DNA of 9,478 nucleotides, taken from the NCBI GenBank assembly GCA_963841455.1, contig CAWJCU010000016.1:1-9478 (forward strand), written 5' to 3'. The position numbers and the translations under genes were made by a program. Of this stretch, positions 1-8,225 are shown in pieces (the first letter of the stretch is position 1; each line of letters starts with the position of its first letter). The DNA is from JAWVFM01 sp963841455 (GTDB taxonomy: Bacteria; Actinomycetota; Thermoleophilia; Solirubrobacterales; 70-9). Under the pieces are notes generated by a model. That model was not told where the DNA came from, ran no database searches, and saw only the letters and a list, made by a program, of their open reading frames with translations.

Positions 1-178
1 GGGATGTGGCCCAGGCGTCCGGGGTGACGCCGTGCGCGCCGAGAGGCAGTCGACAGGATGGCCGAGGCACGGATCGTGGCCGTCCTCGTGCGCGTGGGGT
101 AGGGTGGTGCGAGCGATCGCCAACTCGGTCGGCGTAACTGAAGCAGGGGTGAAGCAGTCGTGAGCGTGGGAGGACAAC
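1..178. other. Non-coding or gene-edge stretch before the collagen-like gene
   Basis: I see no gene I can support here. One + frame is open from base 2 to a TGA at 161-163, but its translation has no recognisable family character and no start is visible. A TAGGGT at 100-105 could be a weak -10 box for the downstream gene, but no convincing -35 lies at the right distance. A good Shine-Dalgarno sequence, GGGAGG, is at 168-173. A seven-codon open frame (GTG at 160 to TAA at 181-183) overlaps it and is probably meaningless. Confidence 0.4.
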
Positions 179-256
179 GTTAAGCCGCACCGATCGAACC
201 GAGCCCAGCCGGGTCGCGTTCGACAGCTCGCGCTGTTCATCGCGGCCCTTGGGCTG

Positions 257-1414
257 GTGGTCCTGATCGGCGGTCTGGCCGTCGCAAGCTCCGGCGCCAC
301 GGCGAAGCCCGGCCGCCATCACCAGGGTTCGACCGGGCCGCGGGGACGGCGCGGCGCCACCGGCTCGCGGGGCCCGGCGGGGCCGGCCGGCTCCGGTTCG
401 CTGGCACTCACCTACGTCAGCTTCACGTCCTCCCCGGCCGACGGCGCTGGCGTGCAGCCGAAGTCCGCGGCCTTCGCGAAAGCTTTCTGCCCCAACGACG
501 ACCAGATCGCAACCGGCGGTGGCGTGACCACGGATGGAACAGTCGACGACCCGGTGTACGTCGAGGCCAGCGTTTCTCAGGCAGGCGGCGGTTGGTTCGG
601 CGCGGTCGAGAACCTGGGTGACCAGCCTCATGCGTTCACCATCTGGGCGGTCTGCACGTCGGCAACGGTGGTGAAGGGCAAAGCCGCGGGCATCCGCGAC
701 AAGACAGGCCCGCGCGGTCGCCGGGGGCGTCGTGGGGCCACCGGTCCGCAGGGGCCCCAGGGCCCGGCGGGCACCGGCCAGGTCTCCTTGAGCTACGTGA
801 CGAAGAAGACGACCGCGCCGAGCGGCAACACGACGGGCACCGCGAGCTGCCCCGCAGGCCAGCACGCAACCGGTGGCGGCGTGGCCTCGGAGGCAGCCCT
901 CGGAAAGCAATGGATCACCGACAGCGGGCCCACCACAAATGGTTCCGGCTGGGCCGTGTCCATGGACAGCTTCGGCGCCGGCCCGTCTTTCACCGTCCAC
1001 GCGATCTGCACCACATCTACCGTGACCTCGGCCGCCGTCACCAAGTCTGGCGCCGCCGGCCACGGGGAGCCTGGCCCGCGCGGGCCTCGGGGCCGACGCG
1101 GTGCGACCGGCCCGCAGGGGCCGCCGGGATCCTCCCCGCCGGTCGCCTCGATCACGCTGACCGAGGTTGAGGCCGCGGACATCGCGGCTCCGGCCCAGCA
1201 GCAGACGGCGGGATCGGTGGACTGTCCGGCCGGCCAGCACGTCACCGGAGGCGGCTTCATCAGCAACGGCAACGTGAACCAGACGGCGTTCAACTCGGGC
1301 TTCCCGCAGGACTCGGACACCTGGCTCGTCGCGATGGACAACCCCAGCAACCAGGCTTCGGGCTTCGAGGCCGATGCCGTCTGCACGCCCTCGACCGTCG
1401 CCGCAAAGGGCTGA
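257..1414 (+). CDS. Secreted modular protein with three collagen-like blocks and three two-cysteine domains
   Basis: Function is unknown; it is probably an exported surface or extracellular protein. Residues (from the GTG at 257) alternate between eight-triplet Gly-X-Y blocks at 24-47, 151-174 and 270-293, each containing GPRGRRG and GAT triplets, and a small domain repeated three times. Each domain has Cys-Pro then ATGGG or VTGGG, a Trp, and a closing A-x-C-T. The cysteine pairs are C78/C133, C198/C251 and C323/C376, spaced 53-55 residues, and may form disulfides. The GTG at 257 lies inside the hydrophobic core of the signal peptide. The same frame is open upstream and encodes a basic n-region and hydrophobic stretch (RQLALFIAALGLVVLIGG). 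A strong GGGAGG at 168-173 sits five bases before a GTT at 179, so the true start is probably 179 with a non-standard or mis-sequenced codon. The next gene follows after 5 bases. The coding call is firm; the role is not. Confidence 0.8.
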   Translation: MVLIGGLAVASSGATAKPGRHHQGSTGPRGRRGATGSRGPAGPAGSGSLALTYVSFTSSPADGAGVQPKSAAFAKAFCPNDDQIATGGGVTTDGTVDDPVYVEASVSQAGGGWFGAVENLGDQPHAFTIWAVCTSATVVKGKAAGIRDKTGPRGRRGRRGATGPQGPQGPAGTGQVSLSYVTKKTTAPSGNTTGTASCPAGQHATGGGVASEAALGKQWITDSGPTTNGSGWAVSMDSFGAGPSFTVHAICTTSTVTSAAVTKSGAAGHGEPGPRGPRGRRGATGPQGPPGSSPPVASITLTEVEAADIAAPAQQQTAGSVDCPAGQHVTGGGFISNGNVNQTAFNSGFPQDSDTWLVAMDNPSNQASGFEADAVCTPSTVAAKG

Positions 1415-1419
1415 CGCGA

Positions 1420-1996
1420 GTGCGGCAGCGCGTCACCTACGCCAACGTGATGGCGACCCTCGCGGTCTTCATCGCCCTCGGCGGCGGCGCCTACGCGCTC
1501 AGCAACAAGGCGCCCAGGGACTCGGTCGGCTCGCGGGCGATCATCGATAACTCGGTGAAGTCAAAGGACGTCAAGGACGGCTCGCTTACGGGAGTCGACA
1601 TCGACCAGTCGACGCTCTCGCGGTGGCGGTGGCGGTGGCGGCGCGCCAAGCGGCCCGGCGGGCGGCGACCTCACGGGCAACTACCCGAAGCCGCAGATTG
1701 CCCCGGGGGCTGTCGGACAGAATGCGCTTCAAGACGGTGCGGTCACCGGCGCGAAGCTGGGCAAGATCGTGGAGGTCTCGAAGTCGGTCGACCTCCCGGC
1801 CGGCACGCGGCGAGACGGGAACGTGCAATGTCCGGCCGGCACGGTCATGCTGACCGGCGGGGCCAACGCCAACCCGGGATCCCCGCCTCCCTGGATCGAC
1901 GCAAGCTTCCCCTTGAACAACGGCTGGTACGCCAGAGCCTTCAATTCGCAAAGCTTCAGCGGTAACCTCCTGATCTTCGCGAACTGCCTCCAGTAG
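1420..1996 (+). pseudogene. Frameshifted secreted protein with one two-cysteine domain
   Basis: Starts at GTG 1420, five bases after the previous stop, with AAAGGG at 1405-1410 as ribosome-binding site. The N-terminus (RQRVTYANVMATLAVFIALGGGAYA) is a signal sequence, followed by a DNSVKSKDVKDGSLTG linker of a kind common in Solirubrobacterales exported proteins. At about 1621 the sense frame moves to the next frame. Frame one then reads an implausible Arg-Trp run. The frame starting at 1622 reads a glycine run, then GGDLTGNYPKPQIAPGAVGQ, then a domain with CPAG, TGG, Trp and a final A-N-C, ending at TAG 1994-1996. That second frame has no start codon until GTG 1769, so it is the continuation and not a separate gene. 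The rejoined protein is about 190 residues. Its cysteine spacing (52) matches the three domains of the gene before it. Either a real one-base insertion or two-base loss, or a sequencing error at the repeat. Confidence 0.65.
1621..1642 (+). repeat. GGTGGC short tandem repeat at the frameshift
   Basis: Three copies of GGTGGC run from 1622 to 1639, followed by another GGC. In the sense frame they encode a glycine linker between the N-terminal half and the cysteine domain. The frame break of the gene lies at the left edge of this tract. The repeat unit is six bases, so simple gain or loss of whole units would not shift the frame. Confidence 0.7.
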
Positions 1997-2040
1997 CTGG
2001 GCAACCGGACTCGCTCACCGACAACGGCCCGCCCACTTCT

Positions 2041-2688
2041 CTAACTGCGCTCCCGTTTCGGCCTCGCCCGTCGCGGGCGGTCTTTGCCGCCCCTGGGCTC
2101 CTCGGCCCCCGGCCGATCTGCTGCGCGGAGCAGCTTTGGGGCCTTGGGCGCGTCGCCAGAGGGCGGAGTGCCCGAGCCCACCAGCCACCGCGGGCGGAGC
2201 GAGTGCAGCTGCGTGGGCGTCAGCGTCGCCAGGGCGATGCCCGAGACCGTTAGGGCCACCGACCCAATCAGCTCGAGCCAGAAGCCGCCCTGCGGCACGG
2301 CCTTGGCCGTGGCGAAGCTGAGCGCACCCCCCGCGTCGCAGCTCGCGGCGACGCTGCCCTGGTTGTTGGCGTGCGGAAGGTCGATCAGGAAGAACAGGAA
2401 GAGCGAGATCACCCCGGCGATGGCCGTCGCTCTGGCCGCCGGCCGGGAACCCGCAACAACCGCGGCGATCGTGGTGAAACCGGCGAAGATCGCCAGCAGG
2501 AGCTGCGCGAAGTGGTGGCGGTCGAGGCCATCCTGCGCACAGAGCGGCGCGTTGCCTGCCGCCGTCAGCTGAAAGGTGGTCGCGAGCTCGGAGGCGCCGA
2601 GCACGATCGCCGCAGCCAGGCACGCGAACGGCAGCAGCCTCTCGGGGCGCCCGAGGGTCGAGCGCGCGGACCTTGGCTCTGGGCTCAC
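2041..2688 (-). CDS. Four-helix membrane protein, unknown function (second of a paralogous pair)
   Basis: I do not recognise the family. The 215-residue product has predicted membrane segments at about 19-38, 60-80, 84-103 and 136-157, and a basic, charged C-terminal tail (about 175-215) that should be cytoplasmic. Helix 3 ends in D103-L-P-H106 and helix 4 is preceded by GGFWLE (134-139). If the N-terminus is inside, C50 and C117 both lie in outer loops and could pair. The start is GTG, read leftwards from 2688. Its first bases form GTGA with the stop of the upstream membrane gene, a four-base overlap that implies coupled translation. The hydrophobic pattern and motifs match the upstream neighbour, so the two are probably ancient duplicates. 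No clear terminator is visible after its stop at 2041; it converges there with the secreted-protein gene. The function cannot be inferred beyond membrane location. Confidence 0.75.
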   Translation of the reverse strand: MSPEPRSARSTLGRPERLLPFACLAAAIVLGASELATTFQLTAAGNAPLCAQDGLDRHHFAQLLLAIFAGFTTIAAVVAGSRPAARATAIAGVISLFLFFLIDLPHANNQGSVAASCDAGGALSFATAKAVPQGGFWLELIGSVALTVSGIALATLTPTQLHSLRPRWLVGSGTPPSGDAPKAPKLLRAADRPGAEEPRGGKDRPRRARPKRERS

Positions 2689-3575
2689 CCGCTCGCCTTC
2701 CTTGGCGTGCCGGGCCCCAGCGGCTTGCCTTTCCCAGGCGGATCATGGGAGCGCGAGCGCCGGGGCCGGGGTGCTCCACGTCGCCGCCGCGAACGCTCCG
2801 CGCGCGCGGCCGGGGCGTAGAGCGTGAGAAGCACCCCGGAGAGCGCGAGAACGGCTCCCGCCGCGATCTCGGCGCCGAACCCGTCGCGCAGGACCGCGCG
2901 AGCGCCCTCGTAGGCGATGCCCACCTGGCCCGCGTCGAGGCCGTGCGGCGCATCGACAGCGATCGAGATCACCACGACGCCCGCCCCGAGCGGGACCAGC
3001 AGCCGGGCCAGACGCCTGCCACGTCCCGCTGCCACACAGAGGATGATCGCGAAAGCGACGGCGGCGATGACGATCAGCCAGAGGCCGTGCGCCGATCGGG
3101 GGTCGGCCGGGTCCACCGCCGGAGGCGGCGCGACGCCGGTGACGCCGCGGTAATCGGGCGCCCCGATCTCGATAGCCCGGTAGTCGACGAACTGCGACGC
3201 CGCGAGAGCCGCGACGGCGAGAAGCGCCACGACGACCGCCGCGCGGGCAGGGGTGACCACGCGCTCGGCGGCGGCGAAGAAGCGGCGTCCGGCACGGGCG
3301 ACGGCGGCCATCACCGGCCACGCGGCTCGCCATGCCGCGAGCACGCCCGCACCGGCGAGCGCCGCGAGCCTCAGCCAGAGCCCGATCGGAATCCGGACCA
3401 GCTCCACGACGATCGCCCCGACGTCGTAGGCGACCTTGAGCGGCGCCCTCACGACCGACCGGCGGGACACGCTTCGCCGGGGCTCTTCGGGTCGGCGGGG
3501 TATCCGCTTCGGGGATTTCTCGCGATCGTCGGAGGAGCGCGGCTGCGCCCGTCTACCGCGCTTTCTCAGCGGCAT
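2685..3575 (-). CDS. Membrane protein with basic N-terminal extension, unknown function (first of a paralogous pair)
   Basis: I do not recognise the family. The 296-residue product begins with about 40 very basic residues and an amphipathic or hydrophobic stretch (about 50-105). Four likely membrane helices follow, near 112-128, 164-183, 190-207 and 235-254, then an Arg-rich tail. After helix 1 comes an outer loop containing QFVDYR (128-133). Helix 3 ends in D208-A-P-H211 and helix 4 is preceded by DGFGAE (231-236). These match D-x-P-H and GGFWLE in the downstream gene, which starts within its stop codon. The ATG is at 3575 (reading leftwards), with AGGGGG four bases upstream. That site lies wholly in one arm of a strong hairpin at 3578-3601, so initiation may be limited or controlled by RNA folding. 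High-GC overlapping open frames exist on both strands here, but only this one gives coherent membrane segments. Confidence 0.72.
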   Translation of the reverse strand: MPLRKRGRRAQPRSSDDREKSPKRIPRRPEEPRRSVSRRSVVRAPLKVAYDVGAIVVELVRIPIGLWLRLAALAGAGVLAAWRAAWPVMAAVARAGRRFFAAAERVVTPARAAVVVALLAVAALAASQFVDYRAIEIGAPDYRGVTGVAPPPAVDPADPRSAHGLWLIVIAAVAFAIILCVAAGRGRRLARLLVPLGAGVVVISIAVDAPHGLDAGQVGIAYEGARAVLRDGFGAEIAAGAVLALSGVLLTLYAPAARAERSRRRRGAPRPRRSRSHDPPGKGKPLGPGTPRKASG

Positions 3576-3577
3576 TC

Positions 3578-3601
3578 GGCCCCCTGGGAGGCCAGGGGGC
3601 C
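3578..3601. repeat. Perfect 10-bp inverted repeat upstream of the membrane-protein gene
   Basis: GGCCCCCTGG at 3578-3587 is the exact reverse complement of CCAGGGGGCC at 3592-3601, with a four-base GAGG loop. Read on the - strand it forms a hairpin ending three bases before the ATG at 3575 and buries the AGGGGG ribosome-binding site. Read on the + strand it is followed by TTT, so it could instead be a remnant terminator of a gene no longer present upstream. Confidence 0.75.
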
Positions 3602-3603
3602 TT

Positions 3604-3612
3604 TGCTATAGT
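3604..3612 (+). promoter_or_regulatory. Extended -10 promoter element for the fusA transcript
   Basis: TGCTATAGT fits an extended -10 element (TG, one base, then TATAGT versus TATAAT). No good -35 box is seen 16-18 bases upstream, where the sequence is the GC hairpin; extended -10 promoters often do without one. Transcription would start around 3618-3620, giving a leader of roughly 190 bases before fusA. Confidence 0.5.
3606..3611 (-). promoter_or_regulatory. Possible -10 box for the divergent membrane-protein genes
   Basis: The same bases read TATAGC on the - strand, because CTATAG is palindromic. A start about seven bases on (near 3599) would put the RNA 5' end at the foot of the hairpin at 3578-3601 and about 25 bases from the ATG. 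No convincing -35 box is seen, so this remains tentative. Confidence 0.3.
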
Positions 3613-3618
3613 CGTCGG

Positions 3619-3742
3619 TCGCTCGCGAACCGGGAGTTACCGGCGGGCGAGCGGTAGTCCATCCCATGGAGAGCCGCACGATATAGGCGATTTCGGGCTG
3701 AGTAAGGCGGTGTTGTGCTCGGGCCCGTTTCGGGCCTTTTTT
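3619..3742 (+). promoter_or_regulatory. Candidate attenuated 5' leader (or small RNA) upstream of fusA
   Basis: This stretch runs from the inferred transcription start to an intrinsic terminator, ahead of fusA and in the same direction. It contains a 5' hairpin with stem CGCTCGC (3620-3626) and GCGAGCG (3647-3653), with an inner CCGG/CCGG stem around GAGTTA. TTTCGGGC occurs twice, at 3691-3698 and 3728-3735. The second copy holds the right arm of the terminator. The first copy could pair CGGGCU (3694-3699) with the terminator's left arm GGCCCG (3722-3727, with one G-U pair), giving a mutually exclusive fold. I do not recognise a known riboswitch or ribosomal-protein leader. It could instead be a free-standing small RNA of about 120 nt. 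Confidence 0.45.
3721..3742 (+). terminator. Intrinsic terminator between promoter and fusA
   Basis: GGCCCG (3722-3727) and CGGGCC (3731-3736) form a six-pair GC stem around a TTT loop, followed directly by six T (3737-3742). Such a T run is rare in this GC-rich sequence, so this looks like a real terminator. It lies 65 bases before the fusA start codon, so some read-through, a controlled switch or a second promoter is required for fusA expression. Confidence 0.75.
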
Positions 3743-3807
3743 GTGCGCGAATGCCGGCCTTCCACGCCGGTTCACATCCCAACGTCGAACACGAACTTTA
3801 CGGACTG

Positions 3808-5916
<2,109 letters not shown>

Positions 5917-5981
5917 GTTCTTCTATATTCCCCCGGTTCAAGCCACCTAGACGCAAAATCCGCGAAACACCAAGGAGCAAG

Positions 5982-7172
5982 ATGTCAAAGGAGAAGTTCG
6001 AGCGCGATAAGCCGCATGTCAACGTCGGCACGATTGGTCACATCGACCATGGCAAGACGACGCTGACCGCGGCGATCACGAAGGTGCTCGCGGACAAGTA
6101 CGGCGGCTCCACCGAGGTCAGGAGCTTCGAGTCGATCGACAACGCGCCCGAGGAGAAGGAGCGCGGCATCACGATCGCCACCTCGCACGTCGAGTACGAG
6201 ACCGAGAACCGCCATTACGCGCACGTGGACTGCCCGGGCCACGCCGACTACGTGAAGAACATGATCACGGGCGCGGCCCAGATGGACGGGGCGATCCTCG
6301 TCGTCTCCGCTGCCGACGGCCCGATGCCGCAGACCCGCGAGCACATCCTGCTCGCGCGCCAGGTCAACGTGCCCTACGTGGTCGTCTTCCTCAACAAGGT
6401 CGACATGGTCGACGACGAGGAGATCGTGGAGCTCGTCGAGGAGGAGGTCAAGGACCTGCTCAACGAGTACGAGTTCCCGGGCGACTCCACGCCCATCATC
6501 AAGGGTTCGGCGCTGAAGGCGCTGGAGGGCGACGAGGAGGCTCAGGCCGCGATCCTCGAGCTCGCCGAGACGCTCGACACCTACATCCCGGAGCCCGAGC
6601 GCGACCTCGACAAGCCCTTCCTGATGCCGATCGAGGACATCTTCTCGATCACCGGCCGCGGCACGGTCGCGACCGGCAGGATCGAGCAGGGCATCGTCAA
6701 CACCGGCGACGAGGTCGAGATCGTCGGCATCCAGGCGACGTCGAAGACGGTCGTCACGGGGGTCGAGATGTTCCGCAAGATCCTCGACCAGGGGCAGGCC
6801 GGCGACAACGTCGGCTGCCTGCTCCGCGGGACGAAGCGCGAGGAGATCGAGCGCGGCCAGGTTCTCTGCAAGCCGGGCTCGATCACACCGCATACGAAGT
6901 TCAAGTCGGAGGTCTATTGCCTGAAGAAGGAGGAGGGCGGGCGTCACACGCCGTTCTTCTCCGGCTACCGCCCGCAGTTCTACTTCCGGACCACCGACGT
7001 CACCGGCGTCGCGAACCTCCCCGAGGGGACCGAGATGGTGATGCCGGGAGACAACATCGAGATGACGATCGAGCTGATCCAGCCGATCGCCATGGACAAG
7101 GGCCTTCGGTTCGCGATCCGCGAGGGCGGTCGGACGGTTGGCTCGGGGGTCGTGACTGAAGTAATCGAGTAA
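5982..7172 (+). CDS. tuf: Elongation factor Tu (EF-Tu)
   Basis: EF-Tu carries aminoacyl-tRNA to the ribosomal A site as a GTP-bound ternary complex and is recycled by EF-Ts. The 396-residue product is normal in length, with G1 GHIDHGKT 19-26, switch I RGITI 61-65, G3 DCPGH 83-87 (His87 is the residue needed for GTP hydrolysis), G4 NKVD 138-141 and G5 SALK 176-179. The C-terminal barrel is complete and ends in GGRTVGSGVVTEVIE. A strong AAGGAG (5972-5977) five bases before ATG 5982 fixes the start and suggests high translation. The 65-base gap after fusA has an A/T-rich TTCTATATTC at 5921-5930 that could be a -10 box for an extra tuf promoter, but no -35 box is evident. Two hairpins with TTT follow the stop. 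Confidence 0.98.
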   Translation: MSKEKFERDKPHVNVGTIGHIDHGKTTLTAAITKVLADKYGGSTEVRSFESIDNAPEEKERGITIATSHVEYETENRHYAHVDCPGHADYVKNMITGAAQMDGAILVVSAADGPMPQTREHILLARQVNVPYVVVFLNKVDMVDDEEIVELVEEEVKDLLNEYEFPGDSTPIIKGSALKALEGDEEAQAAILELAETLDTYIPEPERDLDKPFLMPIEDIFSITGRGTVATGRIEQGIVNTGDEVEIVGIQATSKTVVTGVEMFRKILDQGQAGDNVGCLLRGTKREEIERGQVLCKPGSITPHTKFKSEVYCLKKEEGGRHTPFFSGYRPQFYFRTTDVTGVANLPEGTEMVMPGDNIEMTIELIQPIAMDKGLRFAIREGGRTVGSGVVTEVIE

Positions 7173-7178
7173 CGACAA

Positions 7179-7199
7179 GGGCGGCGCGGGCCGCCCTTT
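7179..7199 (+). terminator. First hairpin after tuf, likely terminator
   Basis: GGGCGGC (7179-7185) pairs exactly with GCCGCCC (7190-7196) around a GCGG loop, followed by TTT. It lies seven bases after the tuf stop. The T run is short, so termination may be partial. Confidence 0.6.
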
Positions 7200-7208
7200 C
7201 ACTGGGGC

Positions 7209-7243
7209 CGGGGCGCCCCCCAACTCGGGGCGGCGCCCCGTTT
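7209..7243 (+). terminator. Second hairpin before rpsJ, likely terminator or attenuator
   Basis: CGGGGCGCC (7209-7217) pairs with GGCGCCCCG (7232-7240). Inside it CCCC (7218-7221) pairs with GGGG (7227-7230) around AACTC, with one bulged C at 7231: 13 pairs in all, followed by TTT. It ends only 23 bases before rpsJ, so any S10-operon promoter must lie upstream of or between the hairpins. It may therefore act as a leader attenuator and not only as an end point. Confidence 0.55.
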
Positions 7244-7266
7244 GCGCCCAAGGACGGAATACGAAA

Positions 7267-7587
7267 TTGGCATCACTGGCAGCGACAAGAATCCGGATCC
7301 GCCTCAAGGCGTACGACCACGACGCGATCGATCGCGCCGCGCGCGAGATCGTGGAGACGGCCCAGCGCACCGGTGCCACGGTCGCCGGACCGGTCCCGCT
7401 GCCGACCGAGAAGAACGTCTACTGCGTCATCCGTTCGCCCTTCAAGGACAAGGACTCCCGGGAGCACTTCGAGATCCGCACCCACAAGCGCCTGATCGAC
7501 ATCCACCAGCCGACCCCGAAGACGATCGACTCGCTGCAGCGCCTCGATGCGCTCCCAGCGGGGGTCGACATCGAGATCAAGACTTGA
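7267..7587 (+). CDS. rpsJ: 30S ribosomal protein S10 (NusE)
   Basis: S10 belongs to the head of the small ribosomal subunit and also acts with NusB in transcription antitermination. The 106-residue product contains the family core: RIRIRLKAYDH near the N-terminus, then LPTEKNVYCVIRSPFKDKDSR and HFEIRTHKRLIDIHQPTPKT, and a C-terminus ending VDIEIKT. The start is TTG at 7267, supported by AAGGACGG at 7250-7257 (9 bases away) and by position relative to family N-termini. No ATG or GTG in frame gives a better fit. It opens the S10 operon and follows the two hairpins after tuf. Confidence 0.96.
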   Translation: MASLAATRIRIRLKAYDHDAIDRAAREIVETAQRTGATVAGPVPLPTEKNVYCVIRSPFKDKDSREHFEIRTHKRLIDIHQPTPKTIDSLQRLDALPAGVDIEIKT

Positions 7588-7595
7588 GTTTGGCT

Positions 7596-8225
7596 GTGGC
7601 GGCGATCATCGGCAGGAAGGTCGGGATGACGCAGGTCTTCGGCGAGGACGGCACCCGCGTTCCCGTCACCGTGATCGAGGCCGGGCCGTGCCCGGTGACC
7701 GCTGTCCGCGACCCCGAGCGCGACGGCTACGCCGCCGTGCAGCTCGGCTTCGAGGAGGTCGCGGAACGTAAGCTCGCAAGGGGCGAGCTCGGGCACCTGA
7801 AAAAGGCCGGCGCGCCGCCGCTTCGCACCCTGGTCGAGTTCCGTGACGAGGACCTCGCCTCCGAGGAGGGGCCGAAGATCGGCGACGTCGCGAAGGTCGA
7901 CCAGTTCGAGCCCGGCCAGAGGGTCAAGGTGTCGGGCATCGCGATCGGCAAGGGCTTCCAGGGCTCAATCCGCCGCCACAACTTTTCCCGCGGTCCGATG
8001 AGCCACGGCTCGCACAATGTCCGGCCGCCGGGCTCGATCGGCGCCAGCGCCGATCCGGCGCGGGTGTTCAAGGGGATGCGGATGCCCGGGCGCATGGGCG
8101 GCAAGCGCGTGACCCAGCGCCGGCTCGAGGTCTTCCAGGTCGACGCCGAGAACAACCTCCTGCTCGTCCGGGGCTCGGTCCCCGGCTCGCGAGGCGCGAC
8201 GGTTGAGGTCCGAACCGATGGCTAG
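7596..8225 (+). CDS. rplC: 50S ribosomal protein L3
   Basis: L3 is an early-assembly 23S rRNA-binding protein whose long loop reaches toward the peptidyl-transferase centre. From GTG 7596 the product has 209 residues, with VGMTQVF (9-15), the signature around GKGFQGSIRRHNF (118-130) and GSIG (146-149). TTG at 7590 and at 7584 are possible starts in the same frame (the latter overlapping the rpsJ stop). No strong ribosome-binding site decides between them; GTG 7596 gives the most family-like N-terminus (MAAIIGRKVGMTQ). After GSIG the residues are ASADP, where E. coli has QNQTP with a glutamine methylated by PrmB, so that modification is unlikely here. It overlaps rplD by eight bases. Confidence 0.95.
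   Translation: MAAIIGRKVGMTQVFGEDGTRVPVTVIEAGPCPVTAVRDPERDGYAAVQLGFEEVAERKLARGELGHLKKAGAPPLRTLVEFRDEDLASEEGPKIGDVAKVDQFEPGQRVKVSGIAIGKGFQGSIRRHNFSRGPMSHGSHNVRPPGSIGASADPARVFKGMRMPGRMGGKRVTQRRLEVFQVDAENNLLLVRGSVPGSRGATVEVRTDG

Noticed and set aside
1623..1853. Separate small + strand gene in the third frame
   Set aside because: It is Ala/Arg-rich with no motif and overlaps the frame that continues the secreted protein.
2673..3611. Long + strand open frame opposite the first membrane gene
   Set aside because: Its translation is highly charged, with no hydrophobic core or known motif, as expected for the antisense of a GC-rich gene; the - strand frame has clear membrane helices and a coupled neighbour.
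3666..3686. Six-codon open frame (MESRTI) in the fusA leader, a possible leader peptide
   Set aside because: There is no Shine-Dalgarno sequence before the ATG and no run of regulatory codons; such short frames occur by chance.
3715..3807. N-terminal extension of EF-G by 31 residues
   Set aside because: It would begin upstream of the intrinsic terminator and does not resemble EF-G; the ATG at 3808 gives the standard N-terminus and length.
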